Shown here in pieces: positions 1-4,990 of a stretch of DNA of 5,165 bases. The stretch is from Vulcanimicrobiota bacterium (lineage in GTDB: Bacteria > Vulcanimicrobiota > Vulcanimicrobiia > Vulcanimicrobiales > Vulcanimicrobiaceae). A model generated the notes under the pieces. That model was not told the origin of the DNA and did not search any database. It saw only the letters and a list, made by a program, of their open reading frames with translations. Every line of letters starts with the position of its first letter. Position 1 is the stretch's first letter. A program made the translations under genes and the position numbers. The stretch lies in contig JAFAMK010000109.1 in assembly GCA_019233415.1 (NCBI GenBank), positions 1 to 5,165 on the forward strand, written 5' to 3'.

Positions 1-512
1 GGGCAGAGCCCGCCGGTCTGAAGCGCCTGGAGGACGCGCAGGGTCTCCTCGACCGAGCGCCCGACGCTGTCGGCGGTGACCGTCGCGTAGCGGATGACGC
101 CTTCGGGGTCGATGATGAACAGGCCGCGCTGCGCCGCGCCGGTCTGCTCATTCAGGACGCCGTACGCACGCGAGACTTCCTTGGTGAAGTCGGCGACCAG
201 CGGGTAGGCCGTGCCGGCGATCCCGTTCTTCTCACGCGGCGTGTTCAGCCACGCGAAGTGCGAATAGACGCTATCGGTCGACGCGCCGAGCACCTCGGCG
301 TCGAGGTCCTTGATCTCGTCGTAGCGGTCCGAGAGCGCCGTGATCTCCGTCGGGCAGACGAACGTGAAGTCGAGGGGGTAGAAGAAAAAGATCAGCCACT
401 TGCCACGGTAATCCGACAAGCTGATCTCTTTGCCCAGGTCCTTCGGGCTCGTCGCGCCCTTCGTGGACGGCAGGGTGAATGCGGGTGCGGGCTGGCCGAC
501 CTTCGCTAGCAC
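1..512 (-). CDS. Typical 2-Cys peroxiredoxin (AhpC/Prx1 type), 3' end cut by window edge
   Basis: This thiol peroxidase reduces hydrogen peroxide, organic peroxides and peroxynitrite in the cytoplasm. I translated it by hand: 170 full codons are present, from MLAKVGQPAPAFTLP to GGLC, and the reading frame leaves the window at base 1. The peroxidatic cysteine is C53 in FTFVCPTE, with T50 and R129 (GAAQRG) completing the usual Thr-Cys-Arg active site. HFAWLNTPR (residues 85-93) and LFIIDPEG (131-138) are family hallmarks. The last visible residue, C170, sits where the resolving cysteine of the C-terminal VCP-like motif is expected, so probably only a short tail is missing. The start is GTG at 512: a TAG lies in frame at 539-537 with no other start codon after it, and a strong Shine-Dalgarno precedes the GTG. 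The gene is divergent from a Fur/PerR-type regulator, its likely controller. A thioredoxin-like or AhpF reductant is expected but not visible. Confidence 0.97.
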   Translation of the reverse strand, partial: MLAKVGQPAPAFTLPSTKGATSPKDLGKEISLSDYRGKWLIFFFYPLDFTFVCPTEITALSDRYDEIKDLDAEVLGASTDSVYSHFAWLNTPREKNGIAGTAYPLVADFTKEVSRAYGVLNEQTGAAQRGLFIIDPEGVIRYATVTADSVGRSVEETLRVLQALQTGGLC

Positions 513-520
513 AGGGAAAA

Positions 521-527
521 ACCTCCG
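521..527 (-). promoter_or_regulatory. Shine-Dalgarno of the peroxiredoxin gene
   Basis: On the minus strand the site reads CGGAGGT and ends 8 bases before the GTG at 512. It supports the GTG start, since no ATG is available in that frame. Confidence 0.8.
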
Positions 528-533
528 AAACTC

Positions 534-562
534 TTGCTATAGGAGCGGTTCTCGCGTATAAC
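534..562 (+). promoter_or_regulatory. Sigma-70-type promoter for the Fur/PerR-family gene
   Basis: A -35-like TTGCTA (534-539) and a -10-like TATAAC (557-562) are separated by 17 bases, the ideal spacing. The -10 has 5 of 6 consensus bases and the -35 has 4 of 6. Transcription would begin near 569, giving a leader of about 45 bases before the ATG at 614. The promoter lies inside the inverted-repeat region, which suggests autoregulation. Seen: boxes and spacing. Inferred: activity. Confidence 0.6.
536..541 (-). promoter_or_regulatory. Possible -10 box for the peroxiredoxin gene
   Basis: The minus strand reads TATAGC here, about 24 bases upstream of the GTG start. No convincing -35 hexamer lies 16-18 bases further upstream (CAGTTA at 564-559 is the best and is poor), so the promoter may need an activator or may be misplaced. 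It overlaps the -35 box of the divergent regulator promoter, so one bound regulator could affect both genes. Confidence 0.3.
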
Positions 563-577
563 TGAGACTGAGAACCG
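546..577. promoter_or_regulatory. Inverted repeat, candidate operator between regulator and peroxiredoxin
   Basis: CGGTTCTC (546-553) and GAGAACCG (570-577) form a perfect 8-base inverted repeat with a 16-base spacer. The spacer contains the -10 box of the regulator promoter, and the right arm covers the expected transcription start. Bound protein here would block transcription. The layout is not the classical compact 7-1-7 Fur/PerR box, so the protein that binds it is inferred only from the neighbouring Fur-family gene. Confidence 0.5.
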
Positions 578-583
578 ATCTCA
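563..583. repeat. Second, shorter inverted repeat in the divergent promoter region
   Basis: TGAGA (563-567) and TCTCA (579-583) are inverted around a centre at 573, a 21-base site overlapping the right arm of the longer repeat. ACTGAG is also directly repeated (561-566 and 567-572). The length is nearer to that of a Fur-family box than the longer repeat, but the arms are short and chance cannot be excluded. Confidence 0.35.
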
Positions 584-613
584 CTCCGGCAGGCTACCCC
601 ATTCCGAGCACCC

Positions 614-1021
614 ATGTCAACTACCGATCAGGAACTCCCACCGAACTACCGCACCGTCCTCGACGTCGTCGAGGCGGCCGGTCCCGGCAGCCATCTGACG
701 GCTCAGGAAATCTGGGTCCGCGCCCGCGCGCTCCAGCCGCGGATCGGCTTCGCGACCGTGCACCGCGGCCTGATCCGGCTTCACGACCTCGGCGCCGTGA
801 TGAAGATCGACGTCCCGGGCGAAGCCTCGGCGGTCTACGAGCCGGCCGCGAGCCCGCACGCGCACTTCCGCTGCACGGTCTGCGGCGCGATCGAAGACCT
901 CGACTACGCCGTCCCCCGCGAGGCGGTCGACGCGCTCCGCGCGCGCCACGGCATCGCGATCGAGCAGGAGACCGTCAGCTTCACCGGCCGCTGCGCCGCG
1001 TGCGAGCGCGCCCGCGCTTAG
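614..1021 (+). CDS. Fur-family metalloregulator, PerR-like
   Basis: This 135-residue cytoplasmic repressor has the usual Fur length. An N-terminal winged helix (about residues 8-75) carries ATVHRGLIRLHDLG (47-60), the equivalent of the family's TVYNNL recognition helix. A C-terminal dimerisation domain follows. Two CxxC pairs (C87/C90 and C127/C130) match the structural zinc site. Aligned by eye with Bacillus PerR, the regulatory metal ligands H37, D85, H91, H93 and D104 fall on H27, E76, H82, H84 and D95. The Asp at the D104 position is the PerR-type choice (Fur has Glu there) and favours peroxide sensing by iron-dependent histidine oxidation. E76 in place of Asp is a deviation. The divergent peroxiredoxin supports a PerR role. 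There is no clear Shine-Dalgarno before the ATG, but no better start exists. Family assignment is firm; PerR rather than Fur or Zur is inference. Confidence 0.95.
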   Translation: MSTTDQELPPNYRTVLDVVEAAGPGSHLTAQEIWVRARALQPRIGFATVHRGLIRLHDLGAVMKIDVPGEASAVYEPAASPHAHFRCTVCGAIEDLDYAVPREAVDALRARHGIAIEQETVSFTGRCAACERARA

Positions 1022-1025
1022 TCTG

Positions 1026-1055
1026 CCGACAACCCGGCCTTCAACACGCGATAAC
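1026..1055 (+). promoter_or_regulatory. Weak candidate promoter before the small acidic ORF
   Basis: CCGACA (1026-1031) and GATAAC (1050-1055) are 18 bases apart, 24 bases upstream of the ATG at 1079. An odd palindrome, AACG-T-CGTT (1053-1061), overlaps the -10. Each box is only a partial match, so this is tentative. Confidence 0.25.
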
Positions 1056-1078
1056 GTCGTTGTGGGAAAACGCTCCGC

Positions 1079-1219
1079 ATGACGATCGACACCGAATCGA
1101 CGACCGACCCGACCGAAGTCAACCCGCAGATCACCGACATGGAAGACGGCCCCGAGGAAGAGGGCGAGGACGAAGAGGACGACGAGGACGGCACCGAGCC
1201 GGAGACCACCGAGGACTGA
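1079..1219 (+). CDS. Small, extremely acidic 46-residue protein, function unknown
   Basis: The frame starts MTIDTESTTDPTEV and ends in GTEPETTED. Of 46 residues, 9 are Asp and 13 are Glu. There is no Lys, Arg, His, Cys or aromatic residue, so the net charge is about -22. The core (about residues 20-46) is a nearly unbroken Glu/Asp run. The third codon position is G or C in all but five codons (all GAA), like the surrounding genes. A weak Shine-Dalgarno (GGGA, 1064-1067) lies 11 bases before the ATG, and a strong GC hairpin follows the stop, as expected of a short transcription unit. It sits 57 bases after the Fur-family gene and 97 before the sigma gene. No membrane segment or signal peptide is seen. 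I recognise no family. DNA mimicry, cation binding or an intrinsically disordered chaperone-like role are all only possibilities, and low-complexity sequence with no protein product cannot be excluded. Confidence 0.5.
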   Translation: MTIDTESTTDPTEVNPQITDMEDGPEEEGEDEEDDEDGTEPETTED

Positions 1220-1222
1220 CCC

Positions 1223-1273
1223 CACCGCGGCCGCCCTCGACTCCAACCGGAAGAGGGCGGCCGACCGGCGGTG
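1223..1273 (+). terminator. GC-rich hairpin after the acidic ORF, likely terminator
   Basis: A perfect 11-base stem (CGGCCGCCCTC at 1228-1238 with its complement at 1253-1263) closes a 14-base loop. A lower stem CACCGC/GCGGTG (1223-1228 with 1268-1273) could form as an alternative or extension. It begins a few bases after the stop at 1219. No U-tract follows, which is common for terminators in GC-rich bacteria but also means it could be an mRNA-stabilising structure or attenuator for the sigma gene downstream. Confidence 0.5.
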
Positions 1274-1297
1274 AACCTTCGCCCACCGCGGCGCGAC
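1271..1297 (+). promoter_or_regulatory. Possible ECF-type promoter of the sigma gene (autoregulation)
   Basis: GTGAACC (1271-1277) and CGAC (1294-1297) are 16 bases apart. This resembles ECF promoters, which have a GAAC-containing -35 and a short CGTC/CGAC-type -10. It would start transcription near 1304, just before the sigma ATG at 1317. ECF sigma factors usually transcribe their own operon, which makes the position plausible, but such short boxes arise easily by chance. Confidence 0.25.
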
Positions 1298-1316
1298 GCA
1301 GCGGTATGGAAGGGCG

Positions 1317-1868
1317 ATGAGCGAGGCCGACGACCGAGTTCTGCTGGAGCGGATCGCCGGACGCGACCGGGTCGCGTTCGAGAGCTTCTTCCGCTTGCAC
1401 GGCGCCGCCGTCCACCGGTTCGTTCGTGACCTGGTGCGCGACGACGGCCTCGCCGAGGAGTTGACGAGCGACGTGATGGTCGAGGTTTGGCGGAGCGCCG
1501 CGCGGTTCGGCGGGCGCTCGCGCGCCCGAACGTGGGTGTTCGGAATCGCGCACCACAAGGCGGTCGACGCGCTGCGCAAGCGGCGCGCGACGCTCGTCCC
1601 GCTCGACGCGCTGCTCGACGCGGCGACCGACCTCGAAGGCCCCGAAGCGGCCGCGCTGCGCGCCGACGATCGGCGCCACCTCGACGCCGCGCTCGGCGCG
1701 CTCAGCGCCGAGCACCGCGCGGTGTTGGAACTGACCTACGTCGAGGGCTTCTCGCAGAAAGAGATCGCCGAGATCGTCGACTGCCCCGTCGCGACCGTGA
1801 AGACGCGCGCGTTCTATGCGAAACAGCGGCTGCGCGAGGCGCTCGGCACCGTGGAGCGCCCGGGATGA
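1317..1868 (+). CDS. ECF-family RNA polymerase sigma-70 factor
   Basis: This 183-residue protein has the two-domain layout of ECF (group 4) sigma factors. Region 2 spans about residues 10-90, with the core-binding helix AEELTSDVMVEVW (46-58) and the -10-recognition part RTWVFGIAHHKAVDALRKRR (71-90). A short linker with no extra domain follows. Region 4 (about 121-176) contains the HTH GFSQKEIAEIVDCPVATVKTR (144-164), which binds the -35 element. It directs RNA polymerase to a small regulon, in the cytoplasm. The ATG at 1317 is preceded by GGAAGGG (1308-1314), closer than usual, and gives the normal ECF N-terminus. Its TGA overlaps the ATG of the next gene (ATGA, 1865-1868), which encodes a membrane anti-sigma factor and therefore its likely inhibitor. 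The signal and regulon cannot be read from the sequence. A possible ECF-type promoter upstream suggests self-activation. Confidence 0.95.
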   Translation: MSEADDRVLLERIAGRDRVAFESFFRLHGAAVHRFVRDLVRDDGLAEELTSDVMVEVWRSAARFGGRSRARTWVFGIAHHKAVDALRKRRATLVPLDALLDAATDLEGPEAAALRADDRRHLDAALGALSAEHRAVLELTYVEGFSQKEIAEIVDCPVATVKTRAFYAKQRLREALGTVERPG

Positions 1869-3073
1869 TCGAGCACGAGATCGCCGAGCTGCTCCCGTTC
1901 TACGCGAACGGGACGCTGGACGCCGCCGACCGCGCACGCGTCGAGGCCGAGCTGGAAACCTGCGGCACGTGCGCCGCCGAACTGCAGGAGCTGCAGACGC
2001 TCGCCGCCGCGCTGCGGGCGCGCGCCGACGACGCGCCGCCGCTCCCCGAGCACCTCCTCGTCGATGCGCTCACCCGCATCACGCCGCGCCCGCGTGCGTC
2101 GGCGAGCGCGCAACGCGGTCCCTGGTGGGGAACGCCGGCGCGCTACGCGACCGCCGCCGTGCTCGTGGTGAGCGTCGGCGCGGCCGCGGTGGCCGCGTAC
2201 CGCACGCACGAAGCCGAGGTCACGCGCGAGTCGCAAGTCGCCGTCGCCGGGCACGCGCAGGAAGCGACGAGGGCGACGGTCTTCCGCGTGCAGCAGGCCC
2301 CGCGCAGTGCCAAGGTGGCGCAGAACGCCGACGCGGCCGCACCGGCGCCGCAGTCGGTCGCGAAGCAGCACCGCCTCGCGAAGACCGCGCGGATCGAGGT
2401 GCTCGTGCGCGACGTCGAAAGCGCGCTCGCGCGCGCCCAGGCGACGGTTCGGTCGATGGGCGGCGACGTCACCGCGCTCAACGACAGCAGCCCGCGCGAC
2501 GCCGGTTCGGTTCACACCGCGGCGCTGACGGTCGAGGTCCCGGCCGACCGGCTCGACGGCGCGCTCGACGCGCTCGCCGCGCTCGGCGCGGTGCAGACGC
2601 GCGCGATCGACGCCGAGGACGTCGACGCCACGATCGTCGACGAGGAGGCGCGGCTGCGCAACCTGCAGCACGAAGAGGCCGACCTGCGCGCGCTGATGGA
2701 CAAGGGCGGGAAAGTCGGCGAGATTCTGACCGTGCAGCAGAACCTCAGCGACGTGCGCGGTCAGATCGAGGAGCTGCAGGCGCAGCACGTGCACGACCTG
2801 CACCGCGTCGCAACCAGCACGATCGCGATTACGCTGAGCGAAGACCGCCCGAACGGCGCGCCGGCGAAGCCGGGCGCGAGCGCGCGCATCGACGGCGCGT
2901 GGCGCAGCGGCGTGAGCGCGCTGGCCGACACGTTCCTCGCGTTCGTCACCGCGTTCGTGTGGTGCGTCGCGTTCGCGCCGGTCCCGCTCGCGGCCGGCGC
3001 GGTCGCCTACGCGGTGCTGCGCACCTACCGCATGTTCGGGTCGAGCGCGTCCCGCAGCCCGTCGCCGAGATAG
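1865..3073 (+). CDS. Membrane anti-sigma factor: zf-HC2-like domain fused to DUF4349
   Basis: This 402-residue protein most likely holds the preceding sigma factor inactive at the membrane. Residues 1-50 form a zinc-binding anti-sigma domain: H4, the LLPFYANGTLD stretch (9-19) and C33/C36. The His of the canonical HxxxCxxC motif is replaced by E29. Segment 93-112 is a first transmembrane helix, followed by an Ala/Gln-rich linker (about 113-168). Residues about 170-326 match DUF4349: GG-V at 199-202, LTVEVPADRLD (221-231), EDVDATIVDEEARLRNL (251-267) and ATSTIAITL (316-324). A probable coiled coil spans 259-315. A second hydrophobic region (353-385) returns the chain to the cytoplasm, leaving DUF4349 outside the cell as the likely sensor. 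The ATG at 1865 is chosen from the ATGA overlap and the domain start; upstream codons in this frame are shadow of the sigma gene. The last 16 codons overlap the convergent permease gene. Domain assignment is by eye, and the sensing role is inferred. Confidence 0.88.
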   Translation: MIEHEIAELLPFYANGTLDAADRARVEAELETCGTCAAELQELQTLAAALRARADDAPPLPEHLLVDALTRITPRPRASASAQRGPWWGTPARYATAAVLVVSVGAAAVAAYRTHEAEVTRESQVAVAGHAQEATRATVFRVQQAPRSAKVAQNADAAAPAPQSVAKQHRLAKTARIEVLVRDVESALARAQATVRSMGGDVTALNDSSPRDAGSVHTAALTVEVPADRLDGALDALAALGAVQTRAIDAEDVDATIVDEEARLRNLQHEEADLRALMDKGGKVGEILTVQQNLSDVRGQIEELQAQHVHDLHRVATSTIAITLSEDRPNGAPAKPGASARIDGAWRSGVSALADTFLAFVTAFVWCVAFAPVPLAAGAVAYAVLRTYRMFGSSASRSPSPR

Positions 3074-3948
3074 TTGATCGCCAGCACGGTGATGAGGATG
3101 CACAGGCCGGGGAAGATCGCGGCCCACGGCGCCTGCGTGATGTTCGACTGCGCGTTGGCGAGCATGTTCCCCCACGACGCGGTCGGCGGCTGAATCCCGA
3201 AGCCGAGGAACGAGAGCGTCGACTCCAGGATGATGACGTTCGCGACCTCGAGCGTCGCCTGCACGATGATCGGCGCGAGCGCGTTCGGCAGCAGGTGCCG
3301 GAAGATGATGTTCGCGTCGGGGTTGCCGAGCGCGCGCGCCGCCTCGGCGAACTCGCGCTCGCGCAGCGAGAGGAACGAGGCGCGCACGAGCCGCGCGACC
3401 GACGGCCACGAGGTGAGGCCGATGATCAGCACGATGACGCCGAAGCTCAGCGCGGCCTTGTTCGAGCTGCCGGCGACGATCGCGGTCAGGACGAGCAGCA
3501 GCGGCAGCAGCGGGATCGAGAGCACGACGTCCGTGACGCGCATGATGATGAAGTCGACCCAGCCGCCGTAGTAGCCCGAGATCGAGCCGAGCAGCGTCCC
3601 GATCGTGATCTCCATGATCACCGCGAACAGCGCGACCGTCAGCGAGATGCGCGCGCCGACGAGCAGGCGCGCGAGCAGGTCGCGGCCGTTCTCGTCGGTT
3701 CCGAGAATGTGCCCGAACGCGCCCGGCGCGAGCGGGTAGCCTTGCCAGTGCACTTGATCGATGAAGTTCGGGTCGGCCGGCGTGATGACGTTCGCGAAGA
3801 TCGCGATCATGCCCATCAGGACGATCACGACCGCGCCGACGAGCGCGATCTTGTGGCGGCGGAAGCGGCGCCAGACGGTGTTCCGGGAGGCGGGGACTTC
3901 GCCGGCCGCGGCGCCGGCGGCGGCGGTGAGCGGAAGGTCGGTGGCCAT
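3025..3948 (-). CDS. ABC-transporter permease, DppC/OppC type
   Basis: This 307-residue inner-membrane subunit of a peptide/nickel-type ABC importer has the normal family length. The N-terminal FRRHKIALVGAVVIVLMG (29-46) is the family's lead-in to transmembrane helix 1. GTDENGRDLLARLL (83-96) is the diagnostic GTDxxGRD motif of DppC-like proteins. The cytoplasmic EAA loop, which docks onto the ATPase, is at 199-222 (EFAEAARALGNP through RHLLPN). FLGFGIQPPTASWG (247-260) and the C-terminal LGDGLRDALDP (294-304) are also conserved, so the stop at 3025 is secure. The ATG at 3948 overlaps the TGA of the DppB-like gene in TGATG, giving translational coupling; residues further upstream in this frame are shadow of that gene. 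The substrate (di- or oligopeptide, glutathione, nickel, or another small solute) cannot be told from a permease alone. The 3' end overlaps the convergent anti-sigma gene by 49 bases. Confidence 0.95.
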   Translation of the reverse strand: MATDLPLTAAAGAAAGEVPASRNTVWRRFRRHKIALVGAVVIVLMGMIAIFANVITPADPNFIDQVHWQGYPLAPGAFGHILGTDENGRDLLARLLVGARISLTVALFAVIMEITIGTLLGSISGYYGGWVDFIIMRVTDVVLSIPLLPLLLVLTAIVAGSSNKAALSFGVIVLIIGLTSWPSVARLVRASFLSLREREFAEAARALGNPDANIIFRHLLPNALAPIIVQATLEVANVIILESTLSFLGFGIQPPTASWGNMLANAQSNITQAPWAAIFPGLCILITVLAINYLGDGLRDALDPNMR

Positions 3949-4919
3949 CAGGTATATTTCACCCGCGGGTCGAGCCAGGCATAGCACACGTCGGCGACGA
4001 GGTTGAGGAACACGACCAGGAACGAGACCATCATCATGTAGCCCATCAGCAGCGCGAAGTCGAACTGGCCGAGCGCGTTGATGAACAGCCGGCCCATCCC
4101 CGGCCACGCGAAGATCGTCTCGGTGACGACCGCGCCGGCGACGAGCCCGGGGAGCGAGAGCGCGACGACGGTGACCAGCGGGATCAGCGCGTTCTTGAGC
4201 CCGTGCTTGAGGATCACGCCCGTCGCCGAGACGCCCTTCGCCGCGGCGGTGCGCATGTAGTCGGTGCGCACGACCTCCAGCATCGAGCTGCGCATGAAGC
4301 GGCTCCACTGCGCGATGAACAGCAGCGAGAGGACGATCGTCGGCAAGATCAGGTGCTGGATGCGGTCACCGAGGTCGAAGTTGTCCTGCGACGAGATGCC
4401 GGCGGACGGCAGCGAGATGTGGTAGCCGAACGCGGTGATCCCGACGACCGAGAACGCGAGCTGCATCATCAGCGCGAACCAGAAGACCGGCATCGACTGG
4501 CCGAAGAACGCGAGCGTCGTGACGGTGTAGTCGAGCACCGAGTACTGCCGCACCGCGCTGATGATCCCGGCCGTCACGCCGATCGCGAGCGAGAAGACGA
4601 ACGCGCAGCCCATCAGTTCCAACGTCGCGGGGAGGCGTTCGAGGATCGCCTGGGTGACCGGCTCCGAGTTGGACATCGACCAGCCGAAGTCGCCCTGGAG
4701 CACCCGGAACAGCCACTTGAAGTACTGGATGTAGGCCGGCTGGTCGAGACCGAGGTTGTGCTTGAGCCGCGCGATGTCGGCCTCGGTGATGTGCGGGTTC
4801 TGCAGGTACGGCGTGAGCGGCCCGCCCGGCGCGTTCTGCAGGATCGTGAACAACACGACCGAGACGAGCAGCAGGAGTGGGATGTTCTGCAGCGTCCGGC
4901 GGACGACGTACGTGAACAG
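3948..4919 (-). CDS. ABC-transporter permease, DppB/OppB type, probable CTG start
   Basis: This is the partner permease, which pairs with the DppC-like protein to form the membrane pore of a peptide/nickel-family importer. Read from CTG at 4919 it has 323 residues and the usual N-terminus: FTYVVRRTLQNIPLLLLVSV (2-21) leading into helix 1, then APGGPL (30-35). The loop LGLDQPAYIQYFKWL and GDFGWSMSNSEPV is typical of the family. The EAA motif lies at about 220-244 (DYMRTAAAKGVSATG through KNAL), and TETIFAWPGMGRLFI (about 266-280) and the terminal DPRVKYT are also conserved. The only standard start codon in the region, GTG at 4856, falls inside helix 1, would remove 21 residues and has no Shine-Dalgarno. 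The CTG follows GGGGAGG by 7 bases. No ATG, GTG or TTG occurs in frame between the upstream stop (5000-4998) and 4856. Family assignment is firm; the CTG start is well supported but unusual. Confidence 0.93.
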   Translation of the reverse strand: MFTYVVRRTLQNIPLLLLVSVVLFTILQNAPGGPLTPYLQNPHITEADIARLKHNLGLDQPAYIQYFKWLFRVLQGDFGWSMSNSEPVTQAILERLPATLELMGCAFVFSLAIGVTAGIISAVRQYSVLDYTVTTLAFFGQSMPVFWFALMMQLAFSVVGITAFGYHISLPSAGISSQDNFDLGDRIQHLILPTIVLSLLFIAQWSRFMRSSMLEVVRTDYMRTAAAKGVSATGVILKHGLKNALIPLVTVVALSLPGLVAGAVVTETIFAWPGMGRLFINALGQFDFALLMGYMMMVSFLVVFLNLVADVCYAWLDPRVKYT

Positions 4920-4926
4920 TGAAGGG

Positions 4927-4933
4927 CCTCCCC
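4927..4933 (-). promoter_or_regulatory. Shine-Dalgarno that decides the CTG start of the DppB-like gene
   Basis: The minus strand reads GGGGAGG, 7 bases before CTG at 4919. It is partly embedded in the palindrome TCCCCGGGGA (4929-4938), so it could be weakly masked or share an operator. Confidence 0.65.
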
Positions 4934-4961
4934 GGGGAAACGAACCGACGCGAGTTCCGGC

Positions 4962-4990
4962 AAAAACCTCCGGGTTCCTAGCGAGGTTCT
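4962..4990 (-). terminator. Intrinsic terminator after the BKACE gene
   Basis: On the minus strand AACCTC (4988-4983) pairs with GAGGTT (4970-4965), extendable by a G-U and an A-U pair at the base, around a 12-base loop. The 3' arm runs straight into five T residues (4966-4962). It starts 7 bases after the BKACE stop. The stem is short, so termination may be partial. The same bases (CGGAGGTTTTT) also look like a Shine-Dalgarno, but no fitting start codon in the permease frame follows. Confidence 0.5.

Noticed and set aside
1000..1320. Plus-strand open frame of 106 codons between the regulator and the sigma gene
   Set aside because: It overlaps the acidic ORF in another frame and is Arg/Pro/Gly-rich with no motif. 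The acidic ORF explains the region better.
617..1579. Long minus-strand open frame of 320 codons
   Set aside because: It runs antisense to the Fur-family and sigma genes, both firmly identified. Its translation is Arg/Ala/Val-rich with no recognisable domain, the usual GC-rich shadow.
1487..1864. N-terminal extension of the anti-sigma gene to 1487
   Set aside because: The extension is an Arg-rich shadow of the sigma gene. The ATGA overlap and the anti-sigma domain both point to 1865.
2974..3001. GC inverted repeat (CGCGCCGG/CCGGCGCG) just past the DppC-like stop, possible terminator for the leftward transcript
   Set aside because: It lies inside anti-sigma coding sequence, has no U-tract, and such repeats are frequent by chance in this composition. 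It cannot be separated from coding constraint.
1816..3984. Long plus-strand open frame of 722 codons
   Set aside because: It is an Arg/Ala-rich shift of the anti-sigma frame that continues as antisense of the permease gene. No domain is visible.
3949..4308. N-terminal extension of the DppC-like gene
   Set aside because: This stretch is the shifted frame of the DppB-like gene; the family N-terminus and the TGATG coupling fix the start at 3948.
517..4972. Shared 11-base word AAAAACCTCCG at 517-527 and 4962-4972
   Set aside because: At the first place it is a Shine-Dalgarno followed by a T-run on the minus strand. At the second it is the 3' arm of a terminator. The match is most simply coincidence of purine-rich words.
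4954..4978. GGAACC and GGAACT on the minus strand as ECF -35 boxes for the permease genes
   Set aside because: No fitting -10 element lies at 15-18 bases. The nearest CGTC/CGTT-like words are at the wrong spacing.
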